Assembly (NCBI GenBank): GCA_017311315.1
Contig: CM029631.1
Location: 9,172,514-9,236,513 of the forward strand
Length of the DNA: 64,000 bases
Reading direction: 5' to 3'
DNA from: Dendrocalamus latiflorus
Lineage: Eukaryota > Streptophyta > Magnoliopsida > Poales > Poaceae
Below are positions 11,601-25,703 of the stretch, one piece after another (the stretch's first letter is position 1; every line of letters starts with the position of its first letter). A program made the translations under genes and the position numbers. The notes beneath the pieces are model-generated. The model was not told the origin of the DNA, searched no databases, and saw nothing but the letters and a program-made list of their open reading frames with translations.

Positions 11601-14559
11601 TTCTTATCAGAAGTCAATGGTTCACATGGTCTAACAGTGACCTTTCTTATCAGAAATCAATGGTTAAGGTTCAAAGATATGAGTTAAATTAACTGGCGAT
11701 TTCTCAGAAACCATTAGCTATTTAGCTATAATATGACTAATATATTCCTGTTGCGTGCACACAAATGTTCATCGTTTTTTTTTCAAATGAAGATATTCTT
11801 CTTGGATGTCAATAAACAAAGGGCTGGGTTAAATAGGCTGCATATACTATGCTTCCTTTCCTTGTCCTGCATGCGTTCGCTTGGCTTTTTCCAAAGTGAT
11901 GCAAGGCCGGTGTGGTAAATAACTAGTACTACTCTAGTAGAATCAAGTTATTTACTTTCCAAGTGGCCCACGTACTACATTGGAGTAGTTAACGACCCCC
12001 TATCATCTCTGTCTTTTTGGCCGTTTTAACCAAACTATAATTTGGTCTTTCTGAATGGCAAACCTTGTGTTACGTACCAACGGGGTTAATTTATTGTACT
12101 ACTAGCTTAGCTTAGATGTAACAAGAGATCATCGGTCCAGTAACAGCAAGATGCACTTGCCCTGTATGGTTGTATATGTATTTGAAAGCTTGATCATCTA
12201 TCCATGTCACATCTATGCGCACGAATATATATATTTGTTTTAAGACCAAATAGCATTTTTGAAGTTGGAACACTTGTCAACAAAGGAGCCATTGTTCCTC
12301 TAAAAAAACGGAGGAGCCATTGTTTATACATACATGATCATGTCTGGACCTACATATCAGCTGTAAATTTCACGCTAGTTTCATTTCGCCCAGAATATCC
12401 GAAGAATTCAGCTAGTGTCTTGGTGATGAGTGATGACAGCATCAACTACCAAGGTTTATTCATTCGTTCTCAGCTGAGCCCCAGGAGAGCAAAAGTTTCA
12501 AGCTTTGTTGAGTAAAAGAAGAGGCTAGCACCCACAGAGAGATGCCAAAGAATGATGCCAAGAGATCGATCTCCTATTTGTCAAATCACATCCAAGCTCG
12601 TCATAATTCAGGCCATCATGCATGTTTAGCAATGTGCATATACCTGTGGAGCTTACAAGTGGATGGCAAGGCTCTCAAGAACGGCAGTGGTTGGCAAAAG
12701 AAGCTAGAGAAAAAACAACCAAGCTTATTGAGTGGTTGTTGGTTGACAAGGCGAAATATTCTGCTTCAGGATAACGCCGCCCATTCTGGTGATGAGCCTT
12801 GTGATCTGAGCCTTGCTACTCGTATATATTTGCGTTACCAGAATCTAATCGTGGGTCTTAAGTACATAGCACTCTCGGTTCAACTTTAGAATTTCAACAT
12901 GGTTTTATTCATAAATTAAAAAGTTATTTGCATCTTGATTAATTTGATAGACTTTGAAAAGATGGAGATGAAACAAAGGGGGGGGGGGGGGCTAAAATTG
13001 TGTACTTGAGTCACTTGGGTAGTCAATTAAGATTTTAACTTGTATGTAAAAACTATTATTCCTTTCAGAAAAAGTAATGGCGAAAAACAGACATTACTAT
13101 AGATAAATCCCATTGCATTAGCATCCTGAGGCCAGGGAAAGAGACTAGTCAACTTGTTTAATTAGGTCTTCTTTACACAAAGTGTCCATTTTTGACAGAT
13201 TAGGACAAGCACAAGAGGCCGATGCCACAAACGAGAAAAGTTACGAAAGGCACCCCGTTCCACAGAATTTATAGCTTGTCATGTAATGTAGTAATGGAGA
13301 ACCTAGGATCTGTTATTTTCGTATTGTCGATCGCTTGCTGTAGCTTCCATGGCCCAAGGAAGAAGAAGTATTCTTCTCCCTTCAGTGCTGATTCCAAATG
13401 AAAATATCTTGCACTTTCAGTACTAGAGATTAAACAAAACGAATGTCCGTATTGAACATTTTTAAAAATCAATCTTGTGTGTAGTCCACTCAGAAAATTT
13501 GATCATAGCGATTCATTCGAGGGGCAATAAACAAACACTGTAAAAAATCTAAAAATGATATAGAGATTTCCGTGGCTGTGGAGGGAACAAATTAAATTTG
13601 GAGGAATTTGTGGCATGCAAACATTGCAACACCTTGTGTCCTCGATAATGCACACTAGTAGACTAGTACTCTATTCTTGCTGGATTTGGATTGGGACGTG
13701 ACTACGTTATTTTTGCCAGGATCCGGATCGATTGGAGGAGCTTTTGTGCGAGACAAACAAGAGTACTATTACTGCTCCTTAGCTAGCTATTGACCGTCTG
13801 GCCCCTTGTGGAGTTGTGTATGTGTTTAGCTGCACACGTGCTGCAACAAGAACGCCTAATCAAGAACAGATTAAGGTATGTTTCTTTGAGCTATGGTTTA
13901 TATCTTTTGCCTATAACTTATTAGTTTAATAAATAGTAATTGCTCATAGAACTTAAAAGCCAAACGCACTTGAAAACCCTAAAAAACATACAGGACCTAA
14001 CATCGTCGAATTGGTTCTCTAGATGGATGCCGAAAATTGAAACAGGCTGCAAACATAATCTCTAATTGATCTCAATGAGATATATCTATCCATTCGAAAC
14101 CTAACCCAAGATTGGAGAAGCCAACTGAAATTCCCTGGACCTTCGTTGTTGGAGGATAGGTCAAATTAACAGACAAAGCCCATTTTTAGAGGAAGCCTCC
14201 AAGTCTTTTTTTTTAAGTGTGAGAACAACCGGTCTCAAGACTCACAACTCACAGAGGTATATATTCAAATATACCAAAAAATCATAATAAAAATTCGCAT
14301 GAATAACCCATCCAACTTGTAGTTGGTGATAATTAAACTCTGGTCCATCCGAACAGGCAAGGTGCCAAGACTATTCTATGGTCGGTTGAACGATACAGGG
14401 AATATACCACATATATGTGTATGTTGTGGTAATAAGGTAATTCATTAGGTTTACATGATTTTCTTTTGCTTAAACTTTCGGGGTGCCTTGGTGTGGCATC
14501 CTTGTCGTGTGGTTCGGGACAGTAGATACGCCATGGCCTTTTGGTTCCGGAGTCTTAAT
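11601..14559. other. Intergenic, nothing firm
   Basis: It holds a G-homopolymer (about 12977-12991) and a possible small MITE (AGGTATGTTTCTTTG at 13874; ACATACAGGACCT to about 14000). The frames at 12204-12515 and 12542-12889 resemble nothing I know. Confidence 0.5.
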
Positions 14560-16220
14560 TAGGATAACTTTGTTAACCAATTTAAGACAATTTTGTAGAA
14601 TCGTATGACGTAATTACAAAGATGAGTGATTACTTGCTTCTTAAAATCTCTACGTAGTCCTAAACCATGTTTGATTCAAATACGAACACGAAATATTATC
14701 TCTTCCTCAAACCAAGGAACCCGAAACCCTTCCTAACATAGATTTTTACCAAATATCTAATCCCTCCCATTACAAACTCCTTCCATAATGTTTCCAATCT
14801 CACCACGTGATGAGGCCTCCAGAAACGCACCTCCCGTAGCTCCATCTCGCATCATCAACCTTCGTGTAGAAGCCTGCAGGACCGCACCGCCTGTAGCTTC
14901 TCCACGCATCATCATCTTTGATCTCCACGTACTCCAGCATTAATCTGACCATCTCGCGTGACATCCTCAATCGTCTAGACCTCAGATCTCTCCATCCCAG
15001 TCTCGGTAATCCTCGTCACTGACCATGATCGTCTGCACGCCATCCTGTACATGCAAAGACCAAAGAAACGTTTTCTGGCACAAGTTCATCACAACTTGAC
15101 CGTCATCAACACACAAACTCAGATCACCCTTGTTCATCCATAGACAAGAACAAAACCATCCACAACCATCAATTAGGTCGTTTACGACCACACATTCCAT
15201 TACTTACCGTAAATCAGCTCCAAACAATTTTTTACAACCGCTAGCTCAACAAGTACTTGAAAACCACAAGTACTCGGGAAATACTATTGCTTCGCTCAAA
15301 ACACTCAAGAATACCATGCATTGCTACCGACCAAAACCATCGAGTACCGAGCACAAAGTCTACGACTACTGATCATCAACCAATCATCGCACTATCGATC
15401 ATCAAGCACTGAGTATCACCAACAACGGCTATGACCAGATCGGTCAACCACTGACCCAATACGAGTACTCGAGGTACTCGAAGATCACAGGAATTAAAGT
15501 ACTCGTACCGACCGTAAAGCCTACAACAACCAATCACAAAGCCTTCAACTACCGAAGACAACGACAACAGACTGCAAAATCTATGACTATGAAAACAATA
15601 CTACGAAGTCTACGACTATAACAGCAATCCGCAAAGTCTACGACCATCGACTGCAAAACCTTCGAATATCGATCAGTAAAATCTACGACATCGAGTACCA
15701 ACCAGGTACTGTAGTTATGACCATAAAAAAGTATTGTAGCTAAGATTACCTTCAGTGGTCATTTTGTCGTGGTTGAACTACCATAGTCGATATTCCGTGG
15801 TCGACATCGGACATGATCGAAGTAGAATGTGGTCGTAGTCGAACGTGATCATAAACGACTCTAAGTTGTAACCAACGTGGTCGAAGTCTGTCGTGATCAA
15901 AAGTTGTCGTGGCCGTTCAGCCATGCGATCCTTTGATGCCACTTGAGTGACGTTCGATGTTCTGACGCATCTCGAAAGCCGTCTGATGCTCTAGAGCTAC
16001 TCGAATACTGTTCGATGCCTCTCAGACCTGATCGGACTGATCCGAAACTACTCGAAGCAACCAAAAACACTCGGAGAAGACAAAAACCACATAGAACAGA
16101 CTGAAACCACTTGAACTTGGAACCTTTGACCGCGATCTACCAAAACTTTGATAAACACAAAATCCAAAAAAAAAAATCAAATGTCAATTATTCATTATCA
16201 CTTTATTTACAACCATCTAC
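14560..16220 (+). repeat. Dispersed repeat, copy 2 (unclassified)
   Basis: This is a divergent and shorter relative of 9480-11600, collinear over the CACGTGATGAGG-containing block (about 14805), the CAGATCTCTCC block (about 14980), the GTACTCGAGGTACTCGAAGATCA block (about 15463-15486) and the terminal TCAATTATTCATTATCAC (about 16183-16200). Open frames inside are short and unlike any family I know. Confidence 0.65.
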
Positions 16221-17639
16221 ATCCCCATTGTCTAACAAATTTTGGTAACAATAAACGAAGCAAGTACTATCATCTTGTCCGGGGAAAAAGTCCATGTTTG
16301 GGAAACACATATACAATTCCCCACAAAGGAAATTCCATATGTGATCTAAAAAAAGAACCCATATGTGACTTTTTTTTAGAGGGAAAACCCATAAGTGACT
16401 TGTTCTGGCAAGTGGTAATTGGGCTAGAAATTCTGAAGGCCTACCCCATTTGTCCGATGCTTAATTCGGCCGCCAAGTGACAACACACTTCAGCAGTTCA
16501 GCTACAGATGATCCACCTCTTAAAAAACAAAGAAACTAAACAAAAGGGCCTCATACATTCCGGCCCACACGATGGCCCTTTGCTGACGCCACATGCATTG
16601 GGCCTTGGCATTTCTTGCAGTCGAAGGGGATTTATCATTTCTAGGCTCTTCTTTTCTTTCTCCAAAAAAAGATCTGGGCTTTTTTATTTACATTTCGAGA
16701 CTCCTTTTTCTTTGAGGACCATTGCTGGGCTCTTCTTTGCTTGCAGCACATACACACTATACACATGCTTGTGTGATGTACAGAGCCAGCAAGCATGTGA
16801 ACATCGATGAGTTGCTCCAGTACTAGTGCTGGTGTCGATTGTGATGTTACATCTTCCAGCACTGCGTTACACTTGTGCCCTCGTCTCAGAATACGACCAT
16901 GCAGCATATCTTCAGAGAAGAAGAGAACCGTACCAGGTTGGTTAGGAGTTAATTTCCTAGTTTTTGTTTTCAGATTAGCACTCATAGCCAAATCTTTGCC
17001 TAAAAGTGGGCAATTAAATCCCAGCAGCAGGTCAAAACCAAGACGGTGCCGCACTACCAGTAATAATTCAGCTCCAAAGTTTATCAGAACAAATGACGAT
17101 GTCTACATGTGCAGTTGTTCCAGGGATCTATATGCTGAAATTTCCTTACTCCCATTAGTTGTACTCCATGCAGGCACAAAAATTGTTACAACTGGGAATG
17201 TGCATGTACGTAAACCATTTGAATTTCTGACCGACAGCAACTCTCTGCATATTCCTCGCAAAAATAATCTTTCTGAATATTAATTTAGATTGGTTGCTTG
17301 AAAATTACGTGATTAGATTTATATTGAGAATAAGTACATTTATATTGATTGCATGGAAATGATATATTTCCCAGCAACCAGCATTGCAATTCCAATTTAC
17401 CGTCATTTCAGAAAACCAGTATAACAGGACTCTCTTTAATTAGTCAATTTTTATCTCCGTATGGTACTCGTGGTACTCTTCAACCACCAGTGTTTCCTTC
17501 TTCTCCTCGCAACTGCGCCAAATATAGCTTTTTTTTAGACTTATGTTTGTTTTTTTATATTAACTAGTTTTTGAGAGACCATGCGGTGGTGATCTCATAT
17601 GTATGATGAGTAATTGACATCAGTTTATGAGAGTCGAGT
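16221..17639. other. Intergenic, nothing recognised
   Basis: Overlapping frames on both strands (16807-17283 +, 16641-17054 -) are the longest here. Neither shows a domain, and I do not call a gene. Confidence 0.45.
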
Positions 17640-19744
17640 TTGGTTTGTGTGGTTCGGAGTCGAGTCGTTGCATGGTGTGACAGGCTCGGTCGGACTTGGT
17701 CATTCCTGGTCAAACGGGTTAGGATGCATATTCTGATATTTTGACAGGTTTGGACTTCAGTGTGTGTAAGTATGGTGTGTTTATACCATTTACGCTTTCA
17801 TGTATCGAGCGGTGCTATTTGATGTGTTTCTTGTCTGTGTGGCTGCAGGACATCGGGCGGAGTCGTGGCGAGACACGGTGGACCGGACTAGGCGCAGGTG
17901 GCGCTGAGGTCAGAACGGTCGAGGATGTGTCGAAGACGACGTGGACTCGAGGTGGTTGCGAAGCGTGCGAGACAAGGAGCGCGGAAGCTTCCCGGAAGGT
18001 GCAGGAGGGGCGAAACGGGAATTTTGCAAGGCTGCACAAGCGGGAGCGGGCTCCGTTGGATTTAGCGGGCGTAATGGGGCGGAGACCCGTTAGCCATGGG
18101 CTATAAATAGGTTGGAGGAGCTGCATGCCCACTTGAGCACTTCAAGGGTTGTTAGGGTTTCCTTTAGTCAAAATGAGCTTTAGGGTTTGCTTTGGCTTTG
18201 AGCTTTAGTTGGTGAGAGTGGGTGGACAGGCAGAGTGTGCTCCCTCCGTGTCTCCTTCGATGGTTTCCTAAGAGCTCTGTGTGTTCTTGAGTGAGGATGG
18301 AGGGAGTTCTTGTAATCCAAGCATGTATGGGGTTGTAGGGATGTTATGAGTTGATACTCTATGCAATCATGTATCTCTTTTCCTCATTATCAATCCAAGA
18401 TGATGTTATTTGAGTTTGATTCAGTGCTTGAGTCTCTTTTTGGTTTCCTGTTCTTCGAAGGTTTCTAGGTGAGTTTTTTTTGAGATTTTGATTTTTTTGC
18501 TCGTTTCTTGCTGAGATTGCCCAAAATGGGTTGCTCTATGATGGGTTAGTGCCACAAGATCATTTGATCGATTTCCCGAAGAGCAAACTTGGTTTAAATC
18601 TCAGTTTTGGACTTTGAGCTCCCCTGTTCAGTTCTTGCAAGTTCTAGGGTTTATGATAGTTTTTGATTCCCTTTAAGAGATGGGCTAATTTTTGGTCTGA
18701 GGAGTCCTTTTGTGATTGCTAATATACCTGCAAAATTTCATGAGCAAAGGACTTGAGGCCTTGGAGTAATTTGAGTTTTTGGCTCTCTCTCTCTCTCTGA
18801 AGAAGTTCAGTTCTTCCCTAGGGTTTGGGACAAATCCCATTTTCCTCTTTGAGATGGCTTGAATATTGGCTTGTAGGGTCTTGTGGTTATTGTGAAGGTG
18901 TCCTCAAAATTTCTGAGCCATAGGATCAAAGATTGGATGGGTATTTGATTTTTGAGGCAACTCTCAGTAATTTTCAGTTGAGAGTTAAAATCTGAAATTC
19001 TTGTGATTAGGGTTGATTTCCTTGTTCTCAAGAGCCTCCATTCTTTTTAGAATATAGTTGTGCTGCTTTGGATCAGAAAGAATGGGAAAATTGGTTTTAC
19101 TTGATGTTTTTCAAAGATCTGAACTTAGCCCCAAAATACTGAAATGTCAGAGTGCTCTTTCGGTAGAGCTATTTCTTCAGTTCGGCAGCATCCTGGTGTT
19201 TGCTGAAGATTTTCCTCTCGTCGAGCAGCAGTATCTTGTGAGCTTTATCTGCCTTTTCGGACATCAGTTTGGTTGTATTATTGCTGTTCGGTTTGAAGGC
19301 CAAATGCTTCAGTTTTTGGTGCATTTGTGTTGGCAGTAGAGTCATGCAAATTCAGGTTTTTGGGGCAGAGCTTTTTCCTCCTGTTTTCAGTCTGATCCTC
19401 TGCATTCCCTTTGTCATTCGGCAGCAGTAGTTTTGTCTCTGTTTACTGTAGCTTATTCCTTCAGATCGGCTAATGCATGTGCTGAAACTCTAAGTGCCTT
19501 TTTCTTTTTTCTTGTTGCTGATTTTCGTCCTTTTTGCATGTAGTTCAAACGACAGTATTTTCAGCTGAATTTTTTACTGGTTAATCTCTGATTTATGCTG
19601 AATTTTTCAGTGTCGCATGCGTTCCGGATTTCCGCAAAAAAAATTTGTGAGTCGCTTTGTACTGCAAAATCTGTGTACGAATTTTCGGGGGCGATTTTAA
19701 AAGAGAACGACATTCACCCCCTCTGTCGCCATTTCGGTCCTACA
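17640..19744 (+). mobile_element. Copia-type LTR (solo or truncated)
   Basis: The right end reads GACATTCACCCCCTCTGTCGCC..TCGGTCCTACA (19710-19744), the style of plant Ty1/copia LTR termini. A TATA box, CTATAAATAG, lies at 18101-18110 after a GC-rich block, as expected of U3, and the sequence downstream is T-rich and gene-free. No PBS follows the right end and I could not fix the left end or a target duplication, so the 5' boundary is approximate. Confidence 0.55.
18101..18110 (+). promoter_or_regulatory. TATA box of the copia-type LTR
   Basis: CTATAAATAG lies between a GC-rich upstream block (17850-18090) and a T-rich downstream region. This is the expected layout of an LTR promoter. Activity is unknown. 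Confidence 0.45.
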
Positions 19745-21404
19745 GCTTTTAAACAGAGTATATTTTTAAAACGGAATCTATAAATTAATTATAGTAGATA
19801 CTATACTGACTTTATCTATATTGACAAAAATTATACGCAAATATCTTTCTACATATTCCCTCACACGAACAACCATAATTCAAAATTTTAATCCATAAGT
19901 CATAACAAAAAAAACACACCCATACCTCTATAGGAATGGTGCGCCGTGGCGTCAACAAGTAAGGGGTTTATAGCTAGATAACTCGTGTACACATTTTCTC
20001 CTTGCGACTACACAATGAAAGATCGAGCATACATGAGTCTACAAGAATATGGTCTCATCTTTTCAGCTTTTCAGTCGACTTTTATCTCTAATTATTATTT
20101 ATTGGGTTAATCAATCATAACCGAAAAGTACCGGCCATAGTCTAAACAAATACGACCTATTACTAACTACTAGATAGTAATACATGTAGCTAAAGATTTA
20201 CGCGCACATGCAACTGGTTTACAAAATTAAGTGCATGGTGGGGGGACATTTCTTGTCATCCGAGGGAGATGTGAGGAGTACTTCTTTCTCCTGTTCATGA
20301 TCTTGACCGGTCAGACTATGCACTTAAGTAACGGAGGATCCCTTGCACGAACAACCTCCTGCTACTACGGTTCAATTCTTTTTTTGACTTATGGTATATG
20401 ATTTTTCTCGAACAAATAAATAGAATAGATTCTTCATCATTATTTTAAAACAAATTATTAAGACAGCTTTTCGGAAATAGCTTATCCATATTCGATTTGT
20501 TCACATAAACATTCACATAGACTCTCATGTTAAAATTAAAAAATATAAGGCACAATAAAAAATTCCACCCATACATCTCATAGATGCAAGTGTTCCATCA
20601 GTACATACAATTCACCTTGCGAGGAGATGATCATATCGTTGTATATACTTATATACGTACTCGATCATACGTAGTGCGCACATTATAGCATGCTAGCTCC
20701 GCTAGCGGACCTAGAAATTTTCAACTGGGTGTACATGATCCAATGGCAAATTGTCAACAGATAAAAATTTCTAGCGATTAAAAGGTGTGGATAAAACATA
20801 GTACTGAAAATCTGGTATTGTGTTTGAAATTGGGCTCGAACCCATGACCTTTTCCTCCAGCGTGAGTACGCCCCCTGGCAAACGCTCTGTCTCTATTAAT
20901 CGCGAGTCAAAACGTTATAGAATTTAGAATTATTGTGAGAGCATAGATCAAGCACTACTTGTTATTGCCCCCTGTTCTTTTAGACACTTGGTTTTTAGTT
21001 TCTCTGAAAGTTAAAATAACCTAAATATTTTTTTAAAGTGGATTCTCTAAACGACTTCTCGAGTCTAAACTATATGCCATCTGCATCGGTGTTTCTACCC
21101 TCTGTTGCTATTTTAAAAGTACAAATAAAAATTATTATCTATACCCAAAATCATAGGCCACGGTTTAAAAAAACAGGGTCGCGGACCATGTTCCGCTAGC
21201 CACGGAGGATCCGTTTCCAACCAAAAGGAGCACGGATACTGTGCTACTGCAGGCCTACTCGCTCGTGTCAATCATGTATGGAGACACGGAGTACGTACGT
21301 CGGCCACATGGTGTGCCTCAGGGGCGAGTGAGCCAGGGTTGATCCAGGAGAGGTGAGCTGAGGGTGAGGTGCCGGTTTGGTTGCTGCGTGGGTCCCTGGT
21401 ATCG
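19745..21404. other. Intergenic, nothing recognised
   Basis: AT-rich. A GGGCTCGAACCCATGACC word near 20830 resembles a tRNA B box but no cloverleaf surrounds it. Confidence 0.5.
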
Positions 21405-21701
21405 TTAGGGCATCTCCAATGGTCTGAATCAGCTAGCTATATGTATGTTCACATCAGCATATATCCTATATGAAGGAAAGAGAGTATGCAATAAAAACCA
21501 AGCCAGCTCTTTCTTAAGCACTAGTCTATAACGCAAAACGAGGCAGCCTCTATAAATGATAGTCCTTTTCTGTGTGTGCATGTAAGCATCAAATAGCTAT
21601 CCTTAATAGTTCTTTAGAATACTAGCTTTTAGTGTGTATTATATAAATGATGTGGAAGTCTTCTAATTAATTGCTAGTTAGAACCATTGGAGATGGCCTT
21701 A
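21405..21701. mobile_element. Tourist/PIF-Harbinger MITE
   Basis: Terminal inverted repeats GGGCATCTCCAATGGT (from 21408) and ACCATTGGAGATGGCC (to 21698) are flanked by TTA on both sides (21405-21407, 21699-21701), the 3-bp TWA target duplication of PIF/Harbinger elements. The 291-bp interior is AT-rich and non-coding. Confidence 0.9.
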
Positions 21702-22261
21702 TTCCAAAATTTGGGCGACAAGAGTACAGTGGAGACGTCAATGCTTTGTAAGGTGACACGACCAATCAAAGGAAATAACACAGGAGCATCTTCCATCTAT
21801 CTCAGTCTCTTCTTCACTCCGATCCCTGCTTGATATATTGTGTGTGTGTGTATACTGTTTACTTCTCGTGTTAATTTGCTTCATTCGTGAATTAACGGTA
21901 GTTAGTAGTTACATGCATGCTAGGTTTGGAGAGAGCACATCCTTTTACCGATGTTCAATGAATTATTATTCCATCTAATCTCTAAAGAATGATGTTTTAA
22001 GACATGAGGGATCAGAGTACAACTAATCTTACTTACCACAAGGCAATATATGTGGAGGCGTTCGTTAGAATGTTAGTAATATATATAACTTTTGTAAATA
22101 TTTTGTACGAAAAACCCAGATAGAGATGTTTGTCTACCTCTGGCGCGCGGTTGTAAGCAGTTGGAGTCCGTCTATCTCCATCGTATGAACTTAGCCCTTC
22201 GTGAAGAAGCCTATATTCGATTACTTTCCACTAGAGGAATAAAGGGATGGGGATCATGCAA

Positions 22262-22263
<2 letters not shown>

Positions 22264-22317
<54 letters not shown>
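22264..22317. repeat. (GA)n microsatellite
   Basis: Perfect GA dinucleotide run of 54 bp. No other role is visible. Confidence 0.97.
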
Positions 22318-22319
<2 letters not shown>

Positions 22320-25084
22320 GCGTGTTGATCTTCTTTTTCTTTTCTTTCTTTCCTCTGGGAACTTCATGTTCGTTAGACAACAAGTTTGCCACACTTTTTT
22401 TCACCTTTTAGGATCCTCAAGCAACGCACGTAAAGTGAAAAGAAAGAGAGATCAAGTAGCTAGTACGTTCCCTGTGCCTTCACGTCGATCAGTGGGGTTC
22501 AAAAAAAGGAGCGATTTCTTATTTACCACCGTAAATTCTCACGATCTCAAGTATGACATCTCTTATCTCACATGTCGCACATGTAAGTAAGAGAAGGGAT
22601 GCCATATATATATATAGGATTTGTGCAATTTGCAGTGGTATACAAAAGAAATCTGCCTAAGAAATTGACATTAGCATTTGTTCTTTTCCCGTTTATCTTA
22701 CAGCGTTCTGACTAGTGATTCTCCCATGTACACCTTTTTAAAAGCCTAGTGACTACTGTTGGCCATCTAGTTATCGATCACGTGTTTTAGTGATGTTTCA
22801 TCGAACCCATTAATAGATCTTTTAGGGGGAGAAAGTTTCAGTTTATGCTCGTGATTTAACCCAAAACGCTAGCTAGGAAGGTCGCTCAGGGAACTCTGTG
22901 TGTGACTAGCTCGTAGCTAGGCCCCTGATCGTGTAGAGAAACTAGTGCTTGATGACTGCAACACCTACCCTGGTCAACACGTAAAAATCTCGGATCTCCT
23001 TTCGCTCTCAAAACAAAACGACTCAGCAACGGAGGGATCGCACGACCAAATATATATAAGAAAAGACCAATCTAATTCTTGATTCTTTTGATGAATCACT
23101 AGCAAATCCCCTGTTGCATGTGTGCTTTCAGAAGAAACTAAGAGAGAAAAAAAATACAGAATCCACGGATGAAATTCACGCGGCGATGTACACCTAGTTA
23201 CTAGCATGACTCGAAGCCCTAACATTTAGTCAGACGGCACACCGTAATCGGCAGCTTCTGTTACGTATGCATGTGCGAGAAAAAATAAATCAAAAGGGCA
23301 CTTTTGATCACTTGACGGCACATTATTGGAATAAGGGTTTGGTTAAATATCATCTGGATGTTTTCTTTCTAACTATCATCTAGATTTAGAACTGCTAAAT
23401 TAGAGATCCAATGACCATGAATTTTCCCTCTCCCCTTTGAAAAAATTATCTCCCTTCAAAAACAAGAGTCTCTTGATCTCTAATTCAAAAGTCATAGATT
23501 TAGATGATAGTTCCGAGTGATACCTCTTGATCTCTTTATTGGAATGCATGCATGCATGCAACGCAACGGAAGCTAGCTAGCATGTACGCGAGCACCGCCG
23601 TCTTATCTGAAGACGCGCATGCATACAGTCGTCACGTCGTTTCGGCCGTAACATACGGCCATCCCCGTTGCCACGCACAGAGGAAAGACTCGATTCCATT
23701 CTAGCTCGAGGATGGAAGAAAAAAGCGTCGTCGTTGCGGCCGATCAAGCTGCTGATCACCACCACCAATTGTGCTTGCTAGCTAGCTTCCCACCTGAAAG
23801 TGCTGATCAAGATGCATGCATGCAACGCTAGCAATATATATGGTACGTATATATGCGCCCCACTTAGCAAGAGCTCGAAGGCGTATGCAACTGTGTTTTT
23901 AGGCATCAGCTTTTCCCAGGATTATATTGGGCCGGCCGGATCGAACATGTATCTCCCGTTTCCATGCTTATGTAGTCGAATAGCACACATGCATCCGTCT
24001 GATCGTCGGTCGAGCGAACGGCTCAGATCGGTCACGAGCGCAATAATCACACTTAGCCATGTTGCATATTTTGATCTACACCGTTCATTTGGCTGAGCGA
24101 ATCAACGTGGTCCAAATCATACATGGAGTGACGACGGAGCCAAAATTTAGTTACGCATTGAGCTCAGTGGTGAAATAATATAGGCTATCTAGACTGGATC
24201 ATAAAAATATTATCTAAACTGAACTAAATTTACTTGAGCTATATACTAAATATTTTTCCACACCCTAAATTGAAGTCTAGCAGGGCGAACGGCACGGATC
24301 AAGCGCACGCAAAACCCTACCTGCGCCAGTACATGCGCACAATCGATCATCGCGTAACCCCATCTTTGAAGTTGCAAACATACAATTATTCCGTCTTGAT
24401 AAGCTCCTCAAGGTGCTCATGCATCATTCAGCATATCGATCCAAGATCGATCGACATAGGAGACAGGCCACGTCCACTAGCTAGCTAGCCAGCCTTGGAG
24501 GCATGCATGCAGCTAGCAATGGAAGCAAAGCATATGGCAGGTAGTATTGATCGAGCATCGAATTCTGGAGAGGGTACAGGAACAAGAAGGCAGAAGTAGC
24601 AGCTAGCTAGCGTTTGCGAGCCATGTGCACGCCCATACTTCTTCGTTTCTGGTGGATCGATGGAGATAGATCGTGGAGGCAGGCATGCATGGACGCCGGA
24701 GCCGACCTACAGTAGCTGCACTACACCGAGCATTTCGAGCCTTTTGAGCAAACGGGTTTGGAAGCTAGCATTGCTGATACGGAAGATTCTGATTTAATTA
24801 CTTTTGTGTGTGCTACTTGCATGGGCCAATTCAGGTCAGGTAGCTAGTAGCCGTCCATGAAGAGCAGGGGAATTAAAAGATATGATTCCTCACACCAACA
24901 GTCTCAAGGAGCACGAACCTTCAAGCGCATCGGAAAACGAGGATTTCGACTTATTTCACATAATATTTCATTCGATGGATTTTCAGCATTTCCGAAAAGA
25001 ATAATATGGCATAAATCTATTCGGTGTATTCGGACACTTTAGAACTAAAGTGACATAAAAAAAATCTTGAAGTAAAGGTGGTAT
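22318..25084. other. Apparently unique intergenic DNA
   Basis: Mixed-composition sequence rich in CATGCATGC and GCTAGCTAGC words (23530-24720), without exon structure I can support. Confidence 0.45.
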
Positions 25085-25395
25085 TAGAGCAAGTTTAATA
25101 AGGCTGATTGTGCTAGCTATAAAAGAATCCATGTCAGCATAGTCCTATGTGGAGGGGAGAGAAAAGGAGAGAGAGAGAGCCAAGCCGACTCCCATGCAAG
25201 AGTCGAGCTATAGCACAGGAAAAGAGGTATTATCCATGCATGTACCCATAGAACTAATTGATATACCCATACATGTATTAAATTATCAATACTCATGTAT
25301 GTATTAAATGATTAAGAGCTCTTGTGGAGACAACTTATAGCCAGCTTATTGTATGAGTTGACTGCATCATTATCTTTTGATGACATGGAAATATA
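25085..25395. mobile_element. MITE-like repeat (weak)
   Basis: It begins TTAGAGCAAGTTTAATA, a terminus common among grass MITEs, and contains GA-rich and TACCCATACATGTATTAAAT-type duplicated words. The right terminus is not clear, so class and end are uncertain. Confidence 0.35.
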
Positions 25396-25703
25396 TTGGA
25401 GGTAGCAGCTACTCTTACATCTAAGGTCATGTACTCAATACTGAATTCTTAGCATGCAGTAATGTGGAGCAATAGCCTCTTCGATCTCTTTGGTGCGCTG
25501 GTTGGTTGTGAGAATAATCGGAAGGAGCGGCACACACCAAAGCCAAGGACAAGCTGCCGGTGCGGGGGTCCCACGGCAGCACGTACTCACGTAGGCCCCA
25601 CCGCCCATGGGACAAAACAGGAAAGTGTGTTAGACTTGTCAGCCACGCGCCACACGTCAGAGCCTAGCTAGAAACCTCCTGACCTGTGGGGGTTTATATA
25701 TAT

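Noticed and set aside
16641..17283. Overlapping 137-aa (-) and 158-aa (+) frames
   Set aside because: No recognisable domain, no promoter or splice context, and both strands open over the same stretch.
20826..20900. tRNA-like B box (GGGCTCGAACCCATGACC)
   Set aside because: No acceptor stem, anticodon arm or A box at the right distance. Similar words near 7150 and 50436 fail the same test.
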